From Streptomyces rubellomurinus (GTDB lineage: Bacteria > Actinomycetota > Actinomycetes > Streptomycetales > Streptomycetaceae), in assembly GCF_000961885.1 (NCBI RefSeq), contig NZ_JZKH01000007.1:77160-141159 (forward strand): DNA of 64,000 nucleotides, read 5' to 3'. The translations under genes and the position numbers were made by a program. Positions 11,524 through 22,487 of the stretch are shown here, piece by piece (the stretch's first letter is position 1; every line of letters starts with the position of its first letter). The notes under the pieces were generated by a model, which saw only the letters and a program-made list of their open reading frames with translations, did not search any database and was not told the origin of the DNA.

Positions 11524-11838
11524 ATGACGACCCGTACCCGTACCCGCGCCCGGGCCCTCGCCGCGGACGCCACCCTCGCCCTGCTGGCCGCCCTGGCCTT
11601 CGCCGCGCCGGCCGCCCCGGCCGACGCCGCCCCCGCGCGCCCCGCGGCGACCTGCGGCCAGACCGTCGCCCAGACCCGCCAGGACCTCGCCAACGTCGGA
11701 GCCCCGACGAGCCGCACCGACTGGCAGGGCGTCCGCGACGACGCCCAGCGCTTCGTCGACTCCCACCCCTACAACGGCTCCGGCACCACCAGGCTGCGCC
11801 AGGACATCAACGAGCTGAACGCCGTCTGCGCCCCCTGA
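11524..11838 (+). CDS. Small secreted protein of unknown function
   Basis: The protein has 104 residues from ATG 11524. Basic TTRTRTRARAL precedes a hydrophobic stretch and an AxA site (ADAAPA) near residue 38, giving a mature domain of about 65 residues. Two cysteines (CGQT near 44 and a penultimate-region Cys at the end) could form a disulfide. The mature part is helical (VAQTRQDLANVGAP, DDAQRFVDSHPYNGSG). I do not recognise the family. The start is chosen because upstream residues lack signal-peptide character. Confidence 0.6.
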   Translation: MTTRTRTRARALAADATLALLAALAFAAPAAPADAAPARPAATCGQTVAQTRQDLANVGAPTSRTDWQGVRDDAQRFVDSHPYNGSGTTRLRQDINELNAVCAP

Positions 11839-11852
11839 CCCGCGGAAACGCC

Positions 11853-11888
11853 GATGGCCGACGAGGGCTCCGTTCCTCGCCGGCCATC
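11853..11888. terminator. Bidirectional terminator between convergent genes
   Basis: GATGGCCGACGAGG and CCTCGCCGGCCATC pair at 13 of 14 positions around an 8-nt loop. It serves the secreted-protein gene and the opposing yccF gene. Confidence 0.75.
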
Positions 11889-11902
11889 GGTGTCCGTGGA
11901 CG

Positions 11903-12304
11903 TCAGCGCGCGCCCCACTCGCGGTCGGTGGGGACGATCTCGCGGCCGAGCGGCATCAACGAGATCGGGATCATCTTGAGGTTGGCCCAGCCGAAGGGGG
12001 CGCCGATGATCGACAGGAACAGCGGGATGCTGGTGACCAGGTGCGCGAGGGCCAGCCACCAGCCGGCGAAGACGAACCAGATGACGTTCCCGATGCAGGA
12101 GGCCGCCCCGGCGTCGGGCCGCTCGACGGTGGTGCGGCCGAACGGCCACAGGATGAACCCGGCGATCCGGAACGAGGCGATGCCGAACGGGATGGTGACG
12201 ACCAGTACGCAGCAGATGATGCCGGCGAGGACGTAGGCAAGCGCCATCCAGAGGCCGCAGAAGAGCAGCCAGATGACATTGAGGATGAACTTTATCGCCT
12301 TCAT
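11903..12304 (-). CDS. yccF: YccF-family inner membrane protein
   Basis: The protein has 133 residues in two related halves, each with a hydrophobic pair of helices. Family signatures include VTIPFGIASFRIAGFILWPFGR near 36-57 and SIIGAPFGWANLKMIPISLMPLGR near 98-121. This is the duplicated YccF domain of a small membrane protein whose molecular role is not established. ATG 12304 has an AGAAGG ribosome site. It has its own terminator and no operon partner. Confidence 0.85.
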   Translation of the reverse strand: MKAIKFILNVIWLLFCGLWMALAYVLAGIICCVLVVTIPFGIASFRIAGFILWPFGRTTVERPDAGAASCIGNVIWFVFAGWWLALAHLVTSIPLFLSIIGAPFGWANLKMIPISLMPLGREIVPTDREWGAR

Positions 12305-12660
12305 GGCGGGTACCTTCTCACGACTGGTGGTCTCGACCTACCACCGAGCCATGCCCGTAGGCCGGGGTGTCTACGCCATTAGGGGACGGACCTCAGGGGC
12401 GGCTCCGGGTCGGCGACGGGGTCGCCGGTGGGTGGCCGGTGGGTGGGGCCGGTGGGGCGGTCGGGGCCCCTGGGGAGACCGGGGAGAAATTTCTTCGAAG
12501 TGACCTGCAACCCCCGTGGGGGTCGCACGTCTATCAGGGTGAGACGGTCGGGAAGGCCCGGTCGTGTCACTCCGAATCCATCATCCTTCGGCCCTTGGTC
12601 GGCGCCGGCTGTGCTGCCCGACCATGATGGGCCGTATACGAACCCACTGGGGGGATCGTC
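12305..12660. other. Divergent intergenic region with a G-rich tract
   Basis: This 356-nt gap separates yccF from the lectin gene. Positions about 12425-12485 hold closely spaced G-runs (GGTGGG, GGTGGGTGGGG, CCGGTGGGG, CTGGGG) with quadruplex potential on the forward strand. TATACG at 12635-12640 is a plausible -10 for the lectin, and GGGGGG just before ATG 12661 is its ribosome site. No ORF with normal codon bias lies here. Confidence 0.4.
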
Positions 12661-13215
12661 ATGAGCAAGAACACCGTGGCCACCGTCGTCAAGCGTCGCG
12701 CCGGCATGGCCGCTGCCGGGCTGGCCGTCGTCCTGGGCGGGGGCCTGCTCGCCGCCGCGCCGGCGTCGGCGTCCGGGTTCGCCTACCAGCCGATCGACAC
12801 CGCGGGCTCCGCGGTCTCGCTGCAGGTCGGCTTCAACGGCAAGTGCCTGGAGGTCGCGGACTCGCGCACCGACGACGGCGCGCCGATCCAGCAGCGGACC
12901 TGCAACGGTGCCGACAACCAGAAGTGGGTGTTCGCGAACGGTGTCGCCCGGAATGTGAACAGCGACAAGTGCCTGGACGTGCCGTTCGGCACCGCGGCGG
13001 TCGGCACCGTGATCGAGCAGTGGACCTGCAACGGCGGTGACAACCAGCGCTGGGGCAAGACCAACGTCACCTCGGACGGGGCGATGGCGGTCGTCAACGT
13101 CAAGAGCGACCGCGTCCTGGACGTCGCCGGCTGGAACCAGGCCGACGGCGCCCCGGTGGTCCAGTGGTACGCGCAGGGCACCGCGGCGAACCAGCACTGG
13201 AGCCTGGTCGGCTGA
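12661..13215 (+). CDS. Secreted ricin-type beta-trefoil lectin
   Basis: The protein has 184 residues. A signal peptide (RRAGMAAAGLAVVLGGGLLAAAPASAS) is followed by one ricin B domain. The three trefoil repeats are visible as GKCLEVADS...NQKWVF, DKCLDVPFG...NQRWGK and DRVLDVAGW...NQHWSLV, each ending in the QxW motif. It probably binds sugars outside the cell. No catalytic module is attached, which is uncommon because such domains usually target glycosidases. It is monocistronic, with a terminator directly after. Confidence 0.88.
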   Translation: MSKNTVATVVKRRAGMAAAGLAVVLGGGLLAAAPASASGFAYQPIDTAGSAVSLQVGFNGKCLEVADSRTDDGAPIQQRTCNGADNQKWVFANGVARNVNSDKCLDVPFGTAAVGTVIEQWTCNGGDNQRWGKTNVTSDGAMAVVNVKSDRVLDVAGWNQADGAPVVQWYAQGTAANQHWSLVG

Positions 13216-13231
13216 TCCGGCACCGGCCTCC

Positions 13232-13265
13232 TCCCTCCGGATCCGGCGTGCCGGGTCCGGAGGGA
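13232..13265 (+). terminator. Terminator after the lectin gene
   Basis: TCCCTCCGGATCCG pairs with CGGGTCCGGAGGGA (one G-T position) about 17 nt after the lectin stop. Confidence 0.65.
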
Positions 13266-13341
13266 AGGTTTGGAACGGGTCGTATGCGTCTGATTCACTG
13301 GGGGGTAGTCGCGTCGTCAACCTCCCCGACTGGAAGCGCAG

Positions 13342-14385
13342 ATGATCGAAGCCGCCCTCGACGGCACCCCCGCCCTGTTCCCGGTGTTCGCCGTCCTCGG
13401 GCTGCTGCTCGGGGCCGGGGCGGGGTGGCTCGCGCGGCGCAGGGGCGCGCCGGTGGCGGTGGCCGTGCTGTGGGGGCTGAGCCTGGCGGGGGAGTTGGCG
13501 GTCACGCTGACGCCCACGACCAGCGAGGTGTCCGGGCGGGCGACTTGTGCGATCGGGGCGTCCGCCTGGAACGAACTGCTCGCCACGCAGGGGAAGTTGA
13601 ACATCGCGCTGTTCGTGCCGCTCGCGGCCTTCGGCGTGCTGCTGTTCCGGCGGCCGGTGACGGTCCTGGCGGGCTGTGCGGTGCTGTCCGCCGGGACGGA
13701 GGCCGTGCAGGCGCTGCTCCGTACCGGGCGGGCCTGCGATGCCACGGACTTCCTGGACAACACCGCCGGGGCGGTGCTCGGCGTGCTGCTCGGGGTGGGC
13801 TGGCTGATGGGTCCCCTGGCCCGCCGGGCCCGGCCGGCCGGGTCGCTGCGCGACCTGTGGCAGGGGGCGGTGGTCGGCGGCGTCGGGCTGGCGGCGGTCG
13901 GGCTGGTGCTGCACCTCGGAGTCCGGGTGTACTCGGGCGACCCGGGCCTCGCCGCGCCGCCGTCCGACGACATCGTGACGGCGCAGCGGGTGGCGGAGGG
14001 CCTGTTCGGCCCGCAGGCCCGGGTGTCGACGACCACGTCGAGCGACCCGACGCTGCCGCCGCAGGTCATGGACGTCACCACCGATCGGGGGACCTTCCGG
14101 ATCGAACAACCCTCCGGGAGGCTGCTCGCCGCCGCGGCGGAGGACGACCGGGCCGGGGCCGCGCTCGCCCCGGAGCAGGTGGTCGCCGCGGGGACGGCGT
14201 TCGCGCAGACCTGGTTCGCCGACCGGATCGCCGGACTGACGCCGGTCGTCACCCCCGCCGGGTCGAACGGCGCGGACCGCAGGCTGAGTTACCGCCGACC
14301 GGCCGGCCCGGCCGGGGCGGCCGCGGTGCGCGTCGACGTCACCGTGTCCGCCGCCGGCCGGGTGCTGGCGGCCGAGGCCTCCTAG
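13342..14385 (+). CDS. VanZ-like membrane protein with extracytoplasmic C-terminal domain
   Basis: The protein has 347 residues. The first ~160 contain four membrane segments with the VanZ pattern: NIALFVPLAAFGVLL, then the Glu/Gln pair in GTEAVQALL, and DFLDNTAGAVLGVLLG. A fifth helix near 175-192 precedes a soluble ~150-residue domain (VAEGLFGPQARVSTTTSS, TPVVTPAGSNGADRRLSYRRP) that should lie outside the cell. VanZ proteins affect glycopeptide or lipoglycopeptide susceptibility, but no van genes are near. ATG 13342 has GGAAG upstream. The stop codon shares a CTAG with the stop of the opposing gene. The exact role is unknown. Confidence 0.75.
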   Translation: MIEAALDGTPALFPVFAVLGLLLGAGAGWLARRRGAPVAVAVLWGLSLAGELAVTLTPTTSEVSGRATCAIGASAWNELLATQGKLNIALFVPLAAFGVLLFRRPVTVLAGCAVLSAGTEAVQALLRTGRACDATDFLDNTAGAVLGVLLGVGWLMGPLARRARPAGSLRDLWQGAVVGGVGLAAVGLVLHLGVRVYSGDPGLAAPPSDDIVTAQRVAEGLFGPQARVSTTTSSDPTLPPQVMDVTTDRGTFRIEQPSGRLLAAAAEDDRAGAALAPEQVVAAGTAFAQTWFADRIAGLTPVVTPAGSNGADRRLSYRRPAGPAGAAAVRVDVTVSAAGRVLAAEAS

Positions 14386-15434
14386 GCGCGGGGCAGGTAC
14401 GCCAGCCCGTGCGCGCCCGGCTCGGCGAGCTTGGGGACGGTGAGGCGTGCGACGACCCGCAGGCTCGGCAGGTCGACGACCTCGACGGTGGACGAGACGA
14501 CGCAGGACACGTAGGCCAGCTGCCCGTCCGGCGAGGAGGTGATGGTGAGCGGGAACAGCCCGACCTCGACGGACCCGGCGAGCCGGTGCGTGGCCGCGTC
14601 GAACACCGTGAGCCGGCCGGGGAGTTGGCGACCGAGCGGGGAGTCCGGGTCGGCGGCCGTGCGGACCTCGCCGGCGAGCAGCAGCCCGGTGGCGGTGAGG
14701 TGGACCGGCAGGATGACGTCCTCGGTGGGCAGCACGTCGACGACGGAGGCGGTGGCGGCGTCGATCACGCGCAGGCCCGGCTCCGCGCGGTGCGGGCCGG
14801 GTGCGGCGTAGGGGCCGGCGACGTAGACCCGGGCGCCGTCCGGGGAGACGGCCAGGCCCTCGCTGCCGGGCACCTCGATCTTGGCGGTCAGGACGCCCCG
14901 GCCGAGGTCGACGACGGAGACGAACGGCGCCTCCTTGTTGGTGGCGTAGCCCGTCCGCCCGTCCGGGGAGATCGCGAACCAGTGCGGGCCGGGGGCGTCG
15001 GTGTCGATCCGGCCGAGCGGGCGGCGGGTCCCGGTGTCGATCACGACGACGCCGCCGGGCCGGTCCGCCGAGGCCTCGACGCTGACGTAGAGGCGGTTCC
15101 GGGCGGTGTCCAACGCCAGCCCGTGCGGCCCGTGTTCGGGCGCGAGGTCGATCACCTCGATGATCCGCCGGGTGTCGGCGTCGATGACGGTCAGTTCGGT
15201 GCGGCGGCCGCTGTTGGCGTGGTAGTAGCCGGAGCCGTACGCGGTGGTGCACCAGAGCTCCCGCCGGGTCGGGTCGAAGCACAGCTCGTGCGGTTCGGCG
15301 GTGACCCGGAGGGTGTCGAGGTGCCGGTCGGTGGCGGCGTCGAAGAAACAGACGGTCGGGCCGCTCTGGCTGACGACGGCGAGGACGTCGCCCTCGCGGC
15401 CGGAACGGGCGGACGGGGAGGTGGAGTTGGGCAC
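14382..15434 (-). CDS. YVTN/NHL-type beta-propeller protein
   Basis: The protein has 350 residues. Repeated blade motifs include HELCFDPTRRELWCTTAYG, HGLALDTARNRLYVSVE, HWFAISPDGRTGYATN, EGLAVSPDGARVYVAG and TSSPDGQLAYVSC, consistent with a six- or seven-blade propeller. No signal peptide is visible from GTG 15434, which has AGGAG upstream, so it is probably cytoplasmic, unlike most YVTN proteins. Such propellers bind or sense ligands, or act as lactonase-like enzymes; the activity is not deducible. It is divergent from a LysR regulator that likely controls it. Confidence 0.75.
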   Translation of the reverse strand: MPNSTSPSARSGREGDVLAVVSQSGPTVCFFDAATDRHLDTLRVTAEPHELCFDPTRRELWCTTAYGSGYYHANSGRRTELTVIDADTRRIIEVIDLAPEHGPHGLALDTARNRLYVSVEASADRPGGVVVIDTGTRRPLGRIDTDAPGPHWFAISPDGRTGYATNKEAPFVSVVDLGRGVLTAKIEVPGSEGLAVSPDGARVYVAGPYAAPGPHRAEPGLRVIDAATASVVDVLPTEDVILPVHLTATGLLLAGEVRTAADPDSPLGRQLPGRLTVFDAATHRLAGSVEVGLFPLTITSSPDGQLAYVSCVVSSTVEVVDLPSLRVVARLTVPKLAEPGAHGLAYLPRA

Positions 15435-15560
15435 CGTGGCTCCTGGTCGGGAGGATTCGTGGACGGCTCCACCCTCGTCGACCGGGGAGAGCCGCGGCAA
15501 TGCAAGAATCGGCACGCGATAGCTGCTCCCAGCGCAAAACCACAGCTCGGAAGGCACCGG

Positions 15561-16481
15561 ATGGACCTCAACCTGCTGCGCGCCCTGGACGCGCTGCTCC
15601 AGGAGAGCAGCGTCACCCGGGCCGCCGAGCGCCTCGGCACCTCCCCGGCGGCGGCCAGCCGGATGCTCGGCCGGCTGCGCCGCGCGGTCGGCGACCCGCT
15701 GCTGGTGCGGGCCGGGCAGGGGCTGGTCCCGACCCCGCGCGCCCTCGAACTCCGGGAGGAGGTGGGCGCGTTGCTGCGCGACTGCGACGGCCTGCTGCGG
15801 CCGGGGGCGGGCTTCGAACCGGGCCGGTTGCACCGCACCTTCACGGTGCAGGCGAGCGACCTACTGCTGGCCCGGACGGCCGGGCCGCTGGCGGAGCGGG
15901 TGCGCGCGGAGGCGCCGGACGTGGACGTGGTGTTCCTGTCGGAGGCGCTGGAGGGCGGGCCGGGGCTGCGGCAGGGGCTGGTGGACGTCGAGCTGGGTGT
16001 GCTCGGGCACCTCGACCCGGAGGTGCGCACCCGGCGGCTGCTGCGGTGGCCGCTGGTCGGGGTCGCGCGCGCCGGCCACCCGCTGTTCGCGGCGCGGCGG
16101 ATCGACGCCCGCCGGTTCGCCGCCGCCGAGCACATCGGCGTCTCCCGGCTCGGGCGACGGCACGGGCCGATCGACGACGCGCTCGCCGGGCTCGGGCTGC
16201 GCCGCCGGGTCGCCGTGGTGGTGCCCGGCCACACCGCCGCGTTGCTGCTGGCCCGGGACACCGACCTGGTGGCGCTCACGCTGGCGGACTGGCGACCGGA
16301 GACCGTGGCCGCGCTGGGCCTGCGCACCTTCCCGATCCCGCTGGAGCTGGCGCCGCTGGACCTCGGCATGGCCTGGCATCCGCGCAACGACGCAGACCCG
16401 GGGCACCGGTGGTTCCGCGAGCACCTGGCGGCGGCCGTCCTGCCGGAGGCGAAGGAGGACGGGGGTCGCTCGGAAGGGTGA
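15561..16481 (+). CDS. LysR-family transcriptional regulator
   Basis: The protein has 306 residues. The N-terminal winged helix-turn-helix is canonical: NLLRALDALLQESSVTRAAERLGTSPAAASRMLGRLR. An effector-binding periplasmic-binding-protein fold follows (RTFTVQASDLLLARTAGPL, LGVLGHLDPEVRTRRLL). GGAAGG at 15549-15554 supports ATG 15561. The divergent arrangement with the beta-propeller gene is typical of LysR and target; the inducer is unknown. I could not assign a T-N11-A box with confidence in the 126-nt gap. Confidence 0.9.
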   Translation: MDLNLLRALDALLQESSVTRAAERLGTSPAAASRMLGRLRRAVGDPLLVRAGQGLVPTPRALELREEVGALLRDCDGLLRPGAGFEPGRLHRTFTVQASDLLLARTAGPLAERVRAEAPDVDVVFLSEALEGGPGLRQGLVDVELGVLGHLDPEVRTRRLLRWPLVGVARAGHPLFAARRIDARRFAAAEHIGVSRLGRRHGPIDDALAGLGLRRRVAVVVPGHTAALLLARDTDLVALTLADWRPETVAALGLRTFPIPLELAPLDLGMAWHPRNDADPGHRWFREHLAAAVLPEAKEDGGRSEG

Positions 16482-16573
16482 TCCCGGGTGACCCCGCTCG
16501 GTGCCCGGCGGCTCGGCGGGATACCCTGCGGGGGTACAGGGCGGATGGGGCGACCGGGACGGGAGGTGAGCCG

Positions 16574-17026
16574 ATGGCGCGGTCACCGCGGCCGTTCGGC
16601 CCGTCGATCCCGTGGGTGCCACGGCTGTTGCTGCTGGCCGCGCTGGTGCTCGGCATCGTGACGATGCACACCCTCGGCCACCCGTCCGGTGGACATGGTG
16701 GTCACGACGGGCACGGTCGCCCGGTGCAGTCGGCGGCAGGTGCGAGCCACCACGCGATGGCCGACAGCATGCCCGTGGCCGTCGAGCAGTCCGCCGCGTT
16801 CGGCTCCGCCGACCCCGGCACCGCCGATGGCATGGACCCGATGGCCGTCTGCCTCGCCGTCCTGGCCGGCTGGACGCTGGTGCTCCTGGTCGCCGGCCCG
16901 CTGCTGCGCCGCAGCGGCGACGCCGCCACCGAGGTACGGGCCCGCCTGCTGCGGGCCGTCCGCGCGTTGCCGCCGCCCGGAGGCGGGCGGCTGCTCCTCA
17001 CCCGGTTGTCGGTGCTGCGTCAGTAG
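16574..17026 (+). CDS. His/Met-rich two-helix membrane protein (DUF6153-like)
   Basis: The protein has 150 residues. An N-terminal helix (PRLLLLAALVLGIVTMHTLG) leads into a His/Gly-rich loop (HPSGGHGGHDGHG, ASHHAMADSMP), then a second helix (MAVCLAVLAGWTLVLLVAGPLL) and a basic C-terminus. The His/Met loop should face outward and could bind copper. It lies 108 nt upstream of the multicopper oxidase, so a role in copper handling is inferred. GGGAGG precedes ATG 16574. The family assignment is from overall resemblance. Confidence 0.7.
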   Translation: MARSPRPFGPSIPWVPRLLLLAALVLGIVTMHTLGHPSGGHGGHDGHGRPVQSAAGASHHAMADSMPVAVEQSAAFGSADPGTADGMDPMAVCLAVLAGWTLVLLVAGPLLRRSGDAATEVRARLLRAVRALPPPGGGRLLLTRLSVLRQ

Positions 17027-17134
17027 GCGCGCGCCGGCCGTGCCGTGCCCGCGTGCGCGCCTTCGCGCCCGCGCACGGAACGGCCGACGCGCCCTCCGAC
17101 CACACCCACACCACCCCACGAGGTGCACTCCGTC

Positions 17135-18775
17135 ATGCGCACACCCACCCGTCGTTCCGTGCTCGGCGCGGCGCTCGCCGCCGCCGGCACCGGCCTGCTC
17201 GCCGCCTGCTCGTCCGACTCGATGAAGGGCATGGACCACTCCGGCATGGCCGGCATGAACCACGGCGGCGCGAGCAGCCCCGCTGCGGCCCCGCCCGCCG
17301 GCTTCGTCACCCCGGACGGTCCCGAGGTGGCCGCCGCCGAGGCCCGGCGCAACCCCGGCCCCGAGCGCAAGGTCGCGCTCACCGCCACCGAGACCACCCT
17401 GGACCTCGGCGGCCGCACCGTCCGCAGCTGGGCGTACGGCGACCGCCTGCCCGGCCAGGAGATCCGGGCCAAGGCGGGCGAGACCCTCGCCGTCTCGCTC
17501 GCCAACCACCTGCCGCAGCCCACCTCCCTGCACTGGCACGGCCTCGCGCTGCGCAACGACATGGACGGCGTGCCGGGCCTGACCCAGGCCGCCGTCAAGG
17601 CCGGCGCCGCCTTCGACTACCGCTTCGCGCTCGCCCACCCGGGCACCTACTGGCTCCACCCGCACTCCGGCGTCCAGCAGGACCGCGGCCTGTACGCGCC
17701 GCTGGTCGTCGAGGACCCGCAGGAGCCGCTGCGGTACGACAAGGAGTGGGTCGTCGTCCTCGACGACTGGGTGGACGGCGTGGACGGCAGCACGCCGGAC
17801 GCGGTGCTCGCCGAACTCGCCAGGGGCATGGCCGGGACGGACCACTCCGGCCACGACATGTCGAACATGCCGGGAATGCCGGGAATGCCCGAGATGGACA
17901 TGGGCGGCGGCTCCCCGAGCGGTCCGAGCTCCCCCGGCCCGAGCGGCCCGTCCCGGATGCTGATGGGCGCCACCAGCCCGCTGCTGGGCGGCGACCCCGG
18001 CGACGTCGCGTACCCGTTCCACCTGGTCAACGGCCGCCTCGCGACCGCTCCCGAGACCTTCACGGCCAAGCCCGGCGACCGCGTCCGGATCCGGCTGGTC
18101 AACGCGGGCGGCGACACCGCCTACCGGGTCGCCCTCGGCGGCCACGAGCTGACGGTCACCCACACCGACGGCTTCCCGGTCGAGCAGGCCGCCACCCAGG
18201 CGCTGCTGCTCGGCATGGGCGAGCGCTACGACGTGCTGGTCACCGTCAAGGACGGCGTGTTCCCGCTGACGGCGCTCGCCGAAGGCAAGAACGCGTCCGC
18301 CCTGGCCGTGCTGCGCACCGGCGGCGGCGCCGCGCCCGACGCCTCCGCCCGTCCGGCCGAGCTGGACGGCAAGCTGCTCACCGCCGCGCAGCTCAAGGCC
18401 GATGCGAGCGTCCGGCTGCCCGCCAGGGCCCCGGACCGCACCGTCGGGCTGGAGCTGACCGGCGGCATGGCGAAGGCGGACTGGGGCTTCAACGGCCGTA
18501 CGTACGACCCGGCGCAGCGCTATCCGGTGGCGGCGGGGGAGCGGGTGCGGCTGGAGTTCCGCAACAGCACGAGCATGTGGCACCCCGTCCACCTGCACGG
18601 GCACACCTTCGCGCTGGGCGGGGACGGCCCGCGCAAGGACACCGCCGTCGTGCTGCCCGGCACGACCCTGGCCGTCGACTTCGACGCCGACAACCCGGGG
18701 TTGTGGATGGTGCACTGCCACAACGTCTACCACGCGGAGACGGGCATGATGACGGTCCTCGGTTACCAGGCGTAA
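17135..18775 (+). CDS. Exported multicopper oxidase, Tat lipoprotein
   Basis: The protein has 546 residues. The N-terminus TRRSVLGAALAAAG...LLAAC combines a Tat-like double Arg with a lipobox, so it should be an outer-face lipoprotein. All copper sites are present: HWHG at about 133-136, HPHSG near 175-179, HPVHLHGHTF near 483-492 and HCHNVYHAETGMM near 527-539. Two Met/His-rich insertions (SMKGMDHSGMAGMNHGG near 29-45 and DHSGHDMSNMPGMPGMPEMDM near 230-255) resemble the copper-binding segments of CueO-type cuprous oxidases. I infer copper detoxification or phenol/cuprous oxidation outside the membrane. It likely works with the His-rich protein upstream. Confidence 0.9.
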   Translation: MRTPTRRSVLGAALAAAGTGLLAACSSDSMKGMDHSGMAGMNHGGASSPAAAPPAGFVTPDGPEVAAAEARRNPGPERKVALTATETTLDLGGRTVRSWAYGDRLPGQEIRAKAGETLAVSLANHLPQPTSLHWHGLALRNDMDGVPGLTQAAVKAGAAFDYRFALAHPGTYWLHPHSGVQQDRGLYAPLVVEDPQEPLRYDKEWVVVLDDWVDGVDGSTPDAVLAELARGMAGTDHSGHDMSNMPGMPGMPEMDMGGGSPSGPSSPGPSGPSRMLMGATSPLLGGDPGDVAYPFHLVNGRLATAPETFTAKPGDRVRIRLVNAGGDTAYRVALGGHELTVTHTDGFPVEQAATQALLLGMGERYDVLVTVKDGVFPLTALAEGKNASALAVLRTGGGAAPDASARPAELDGKLLTAAQLKADASVRLPARAPDRTVGLELTGGMAKADWGFNGRTYDPAQRYPVAAGERVRLEFRNSTSMWHPVHLHGHTFALGGDGPRKDTAVVLPGTTLAVDFDADNPGLWMVHCHNVYHAETGMMTVLGYQA

Positions 18776-18873
18776 CCGCGGTCCGAGGAGCGGGACGCCG
18801 GGGCGGGGAGCGCGTGCCCCCCGCCCGGGCGCCGGCCGTGGGGTACCCGGCCACCCGCCCGACCTGCGCGGCC

Positions 18874-18913
18874 ATGACGTTTTCTTAACGCGGGCCGATG
18901 ACGTGTCCTTAGC
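18874..18913 (+). repeat. 16-bp direct repeat, 24-bp period, before the APC permease
   Basis: ATGACGTTTTCTTAAC (18874-18889) and ATGACGTGTCCTTAGC (18898-18913) match at 13 of 16 positions and are AT-rich compared with their surroundings. They lie about 75-110 nt upstream of GTG 18986, a usual operator or promoter location. The remaining 18776-18985 gap shows AGAGGTG as ribosome site and nothing else clear. Confidence 0.4.
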
Positions 18914-18985
18914 ACCTGTCGCATAGCCTGGCGCACTGCCGTCGCCCGACGGCGCTTTACGGGGTCTTTAAACAAGAGGTGCAAG

Positions 18986-21016
<2,031 letters not shown>

Positions 21017-21036
21017 CGCCTTCGGGAGGTGTGACA

Positions 21037-21069
21037 CGGCCCGCCCGGTCCTGGTGACCGGGCGGGCCG
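21037..21069. terminator. Bidirectional terminator between permease and rpf-like gene
   Basis: A perfect 14-bp stem (CGGCCCGCCCGGTC / GACCGGGCGGGCCG) with a CTGGT loop separates the two convergent genes. Confidence 0.85.
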
Positions 21070-21090
21070 TTCGCGTTCCCCGGGGCTCGC

Positions 21091-21912
<822 letters not shown>

Positions 21913-21943
21913 AGGGCCCGCCGCGCCCCGCGCGGCGGGCCCT
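21913..21943 (-). terminator. Terminator of the WXG-like operon
   Basis: A perfect 14-bp stem (AGGGCCCGCCGCGC / GCGCGGCGGGCCCT) with a CCC loop lies directly after the stop codon at 21945. Confidence 0.85.
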
Positions 21944-21944
21944 G

Positions 21945-22487
21945 TCACCCGGTGGCCCGGACGTAGATGTCACCGGCCACGCCGTCTGCGGTCTTCCTGG
22001 CGGGGGGCCGCAGCACCATGAAGACCTGCCGCCCGGGCCGCTCCTCCGGTAGGAGCACGCCCTCGGTCGGCTCGTCGCCGGGCAGCGCGGCCCGCAGATC
22101 CTCCGGTAGCGGGGCCGGGGTGCCCGTGCTCGGCAGGTCGTAGGTGCGGAGGAAGTCGTCGAGATTGTTGTCGCCGGTATCCCTGACCCCGTAGTGCAGG
22201 TAGGCGACCGGCACGCCGTCCGGTGTCGTGGACAGTACGGTGTCCGCCGGAACGTAGTACCGCCCCTTGCCGGGGTGCTGCTCGTGGTGCAGGCCTGCCA
22301 GCCGCTCCGCCCGGTCGGTGCCGGTCTCGCGCGGATCGCCGGCCCGGAGGAACGCGGCCACGCCCCACCAGACGCACCCCGCGACGACCAGCACGCAGAG
22401 CGCTTGGAACGCGACGAGGAACCGCCGCGTCCACCGCCGGTGACCGGACCCGCCGGGCGTCACGTCAGAGCTTCTCGGTCCTGGCAT
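21945..22487 (-). CDS. Single-pass membrane protein of unknown function
   Basis: The protein has 180 residues. A basic N-terminus (HRRWTRR) precedes one membrane helix (FLVAFQALCVLVVAGCVWWGVAAFL, about 23-47). An extracytoplasmic domain of about 130 residues follows, with GKGRYYVPADTVLSTTPDGVPVAYLHYG and RQVFMVLRPP. No known motif is seen. Its start lies 22 nt inside the end of the upstream gene, so it is translationally coupled and is the last gene of the WXG-like export operon. It may be a dedicated accessory or immunity protein for the preceding product; that is inference. Confidence 0.65.
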   Translation of the reverse strand: MPGPRSSDVTPGGSGHRRWTRRFLVAFQALCVLVVAGCVWWGVAAFLRAGDPRETGTDRAERLAGLHHEQHPGKGRYYVPADTVLSTTPDGVPVAYLHYGVRDTGDNNLDDFLRTYDLPSTGTPAPLPEDLRAALPGDEPTEGVLLPEERPGRQVFMVLRPPARKTADGVAGDIYVRATG

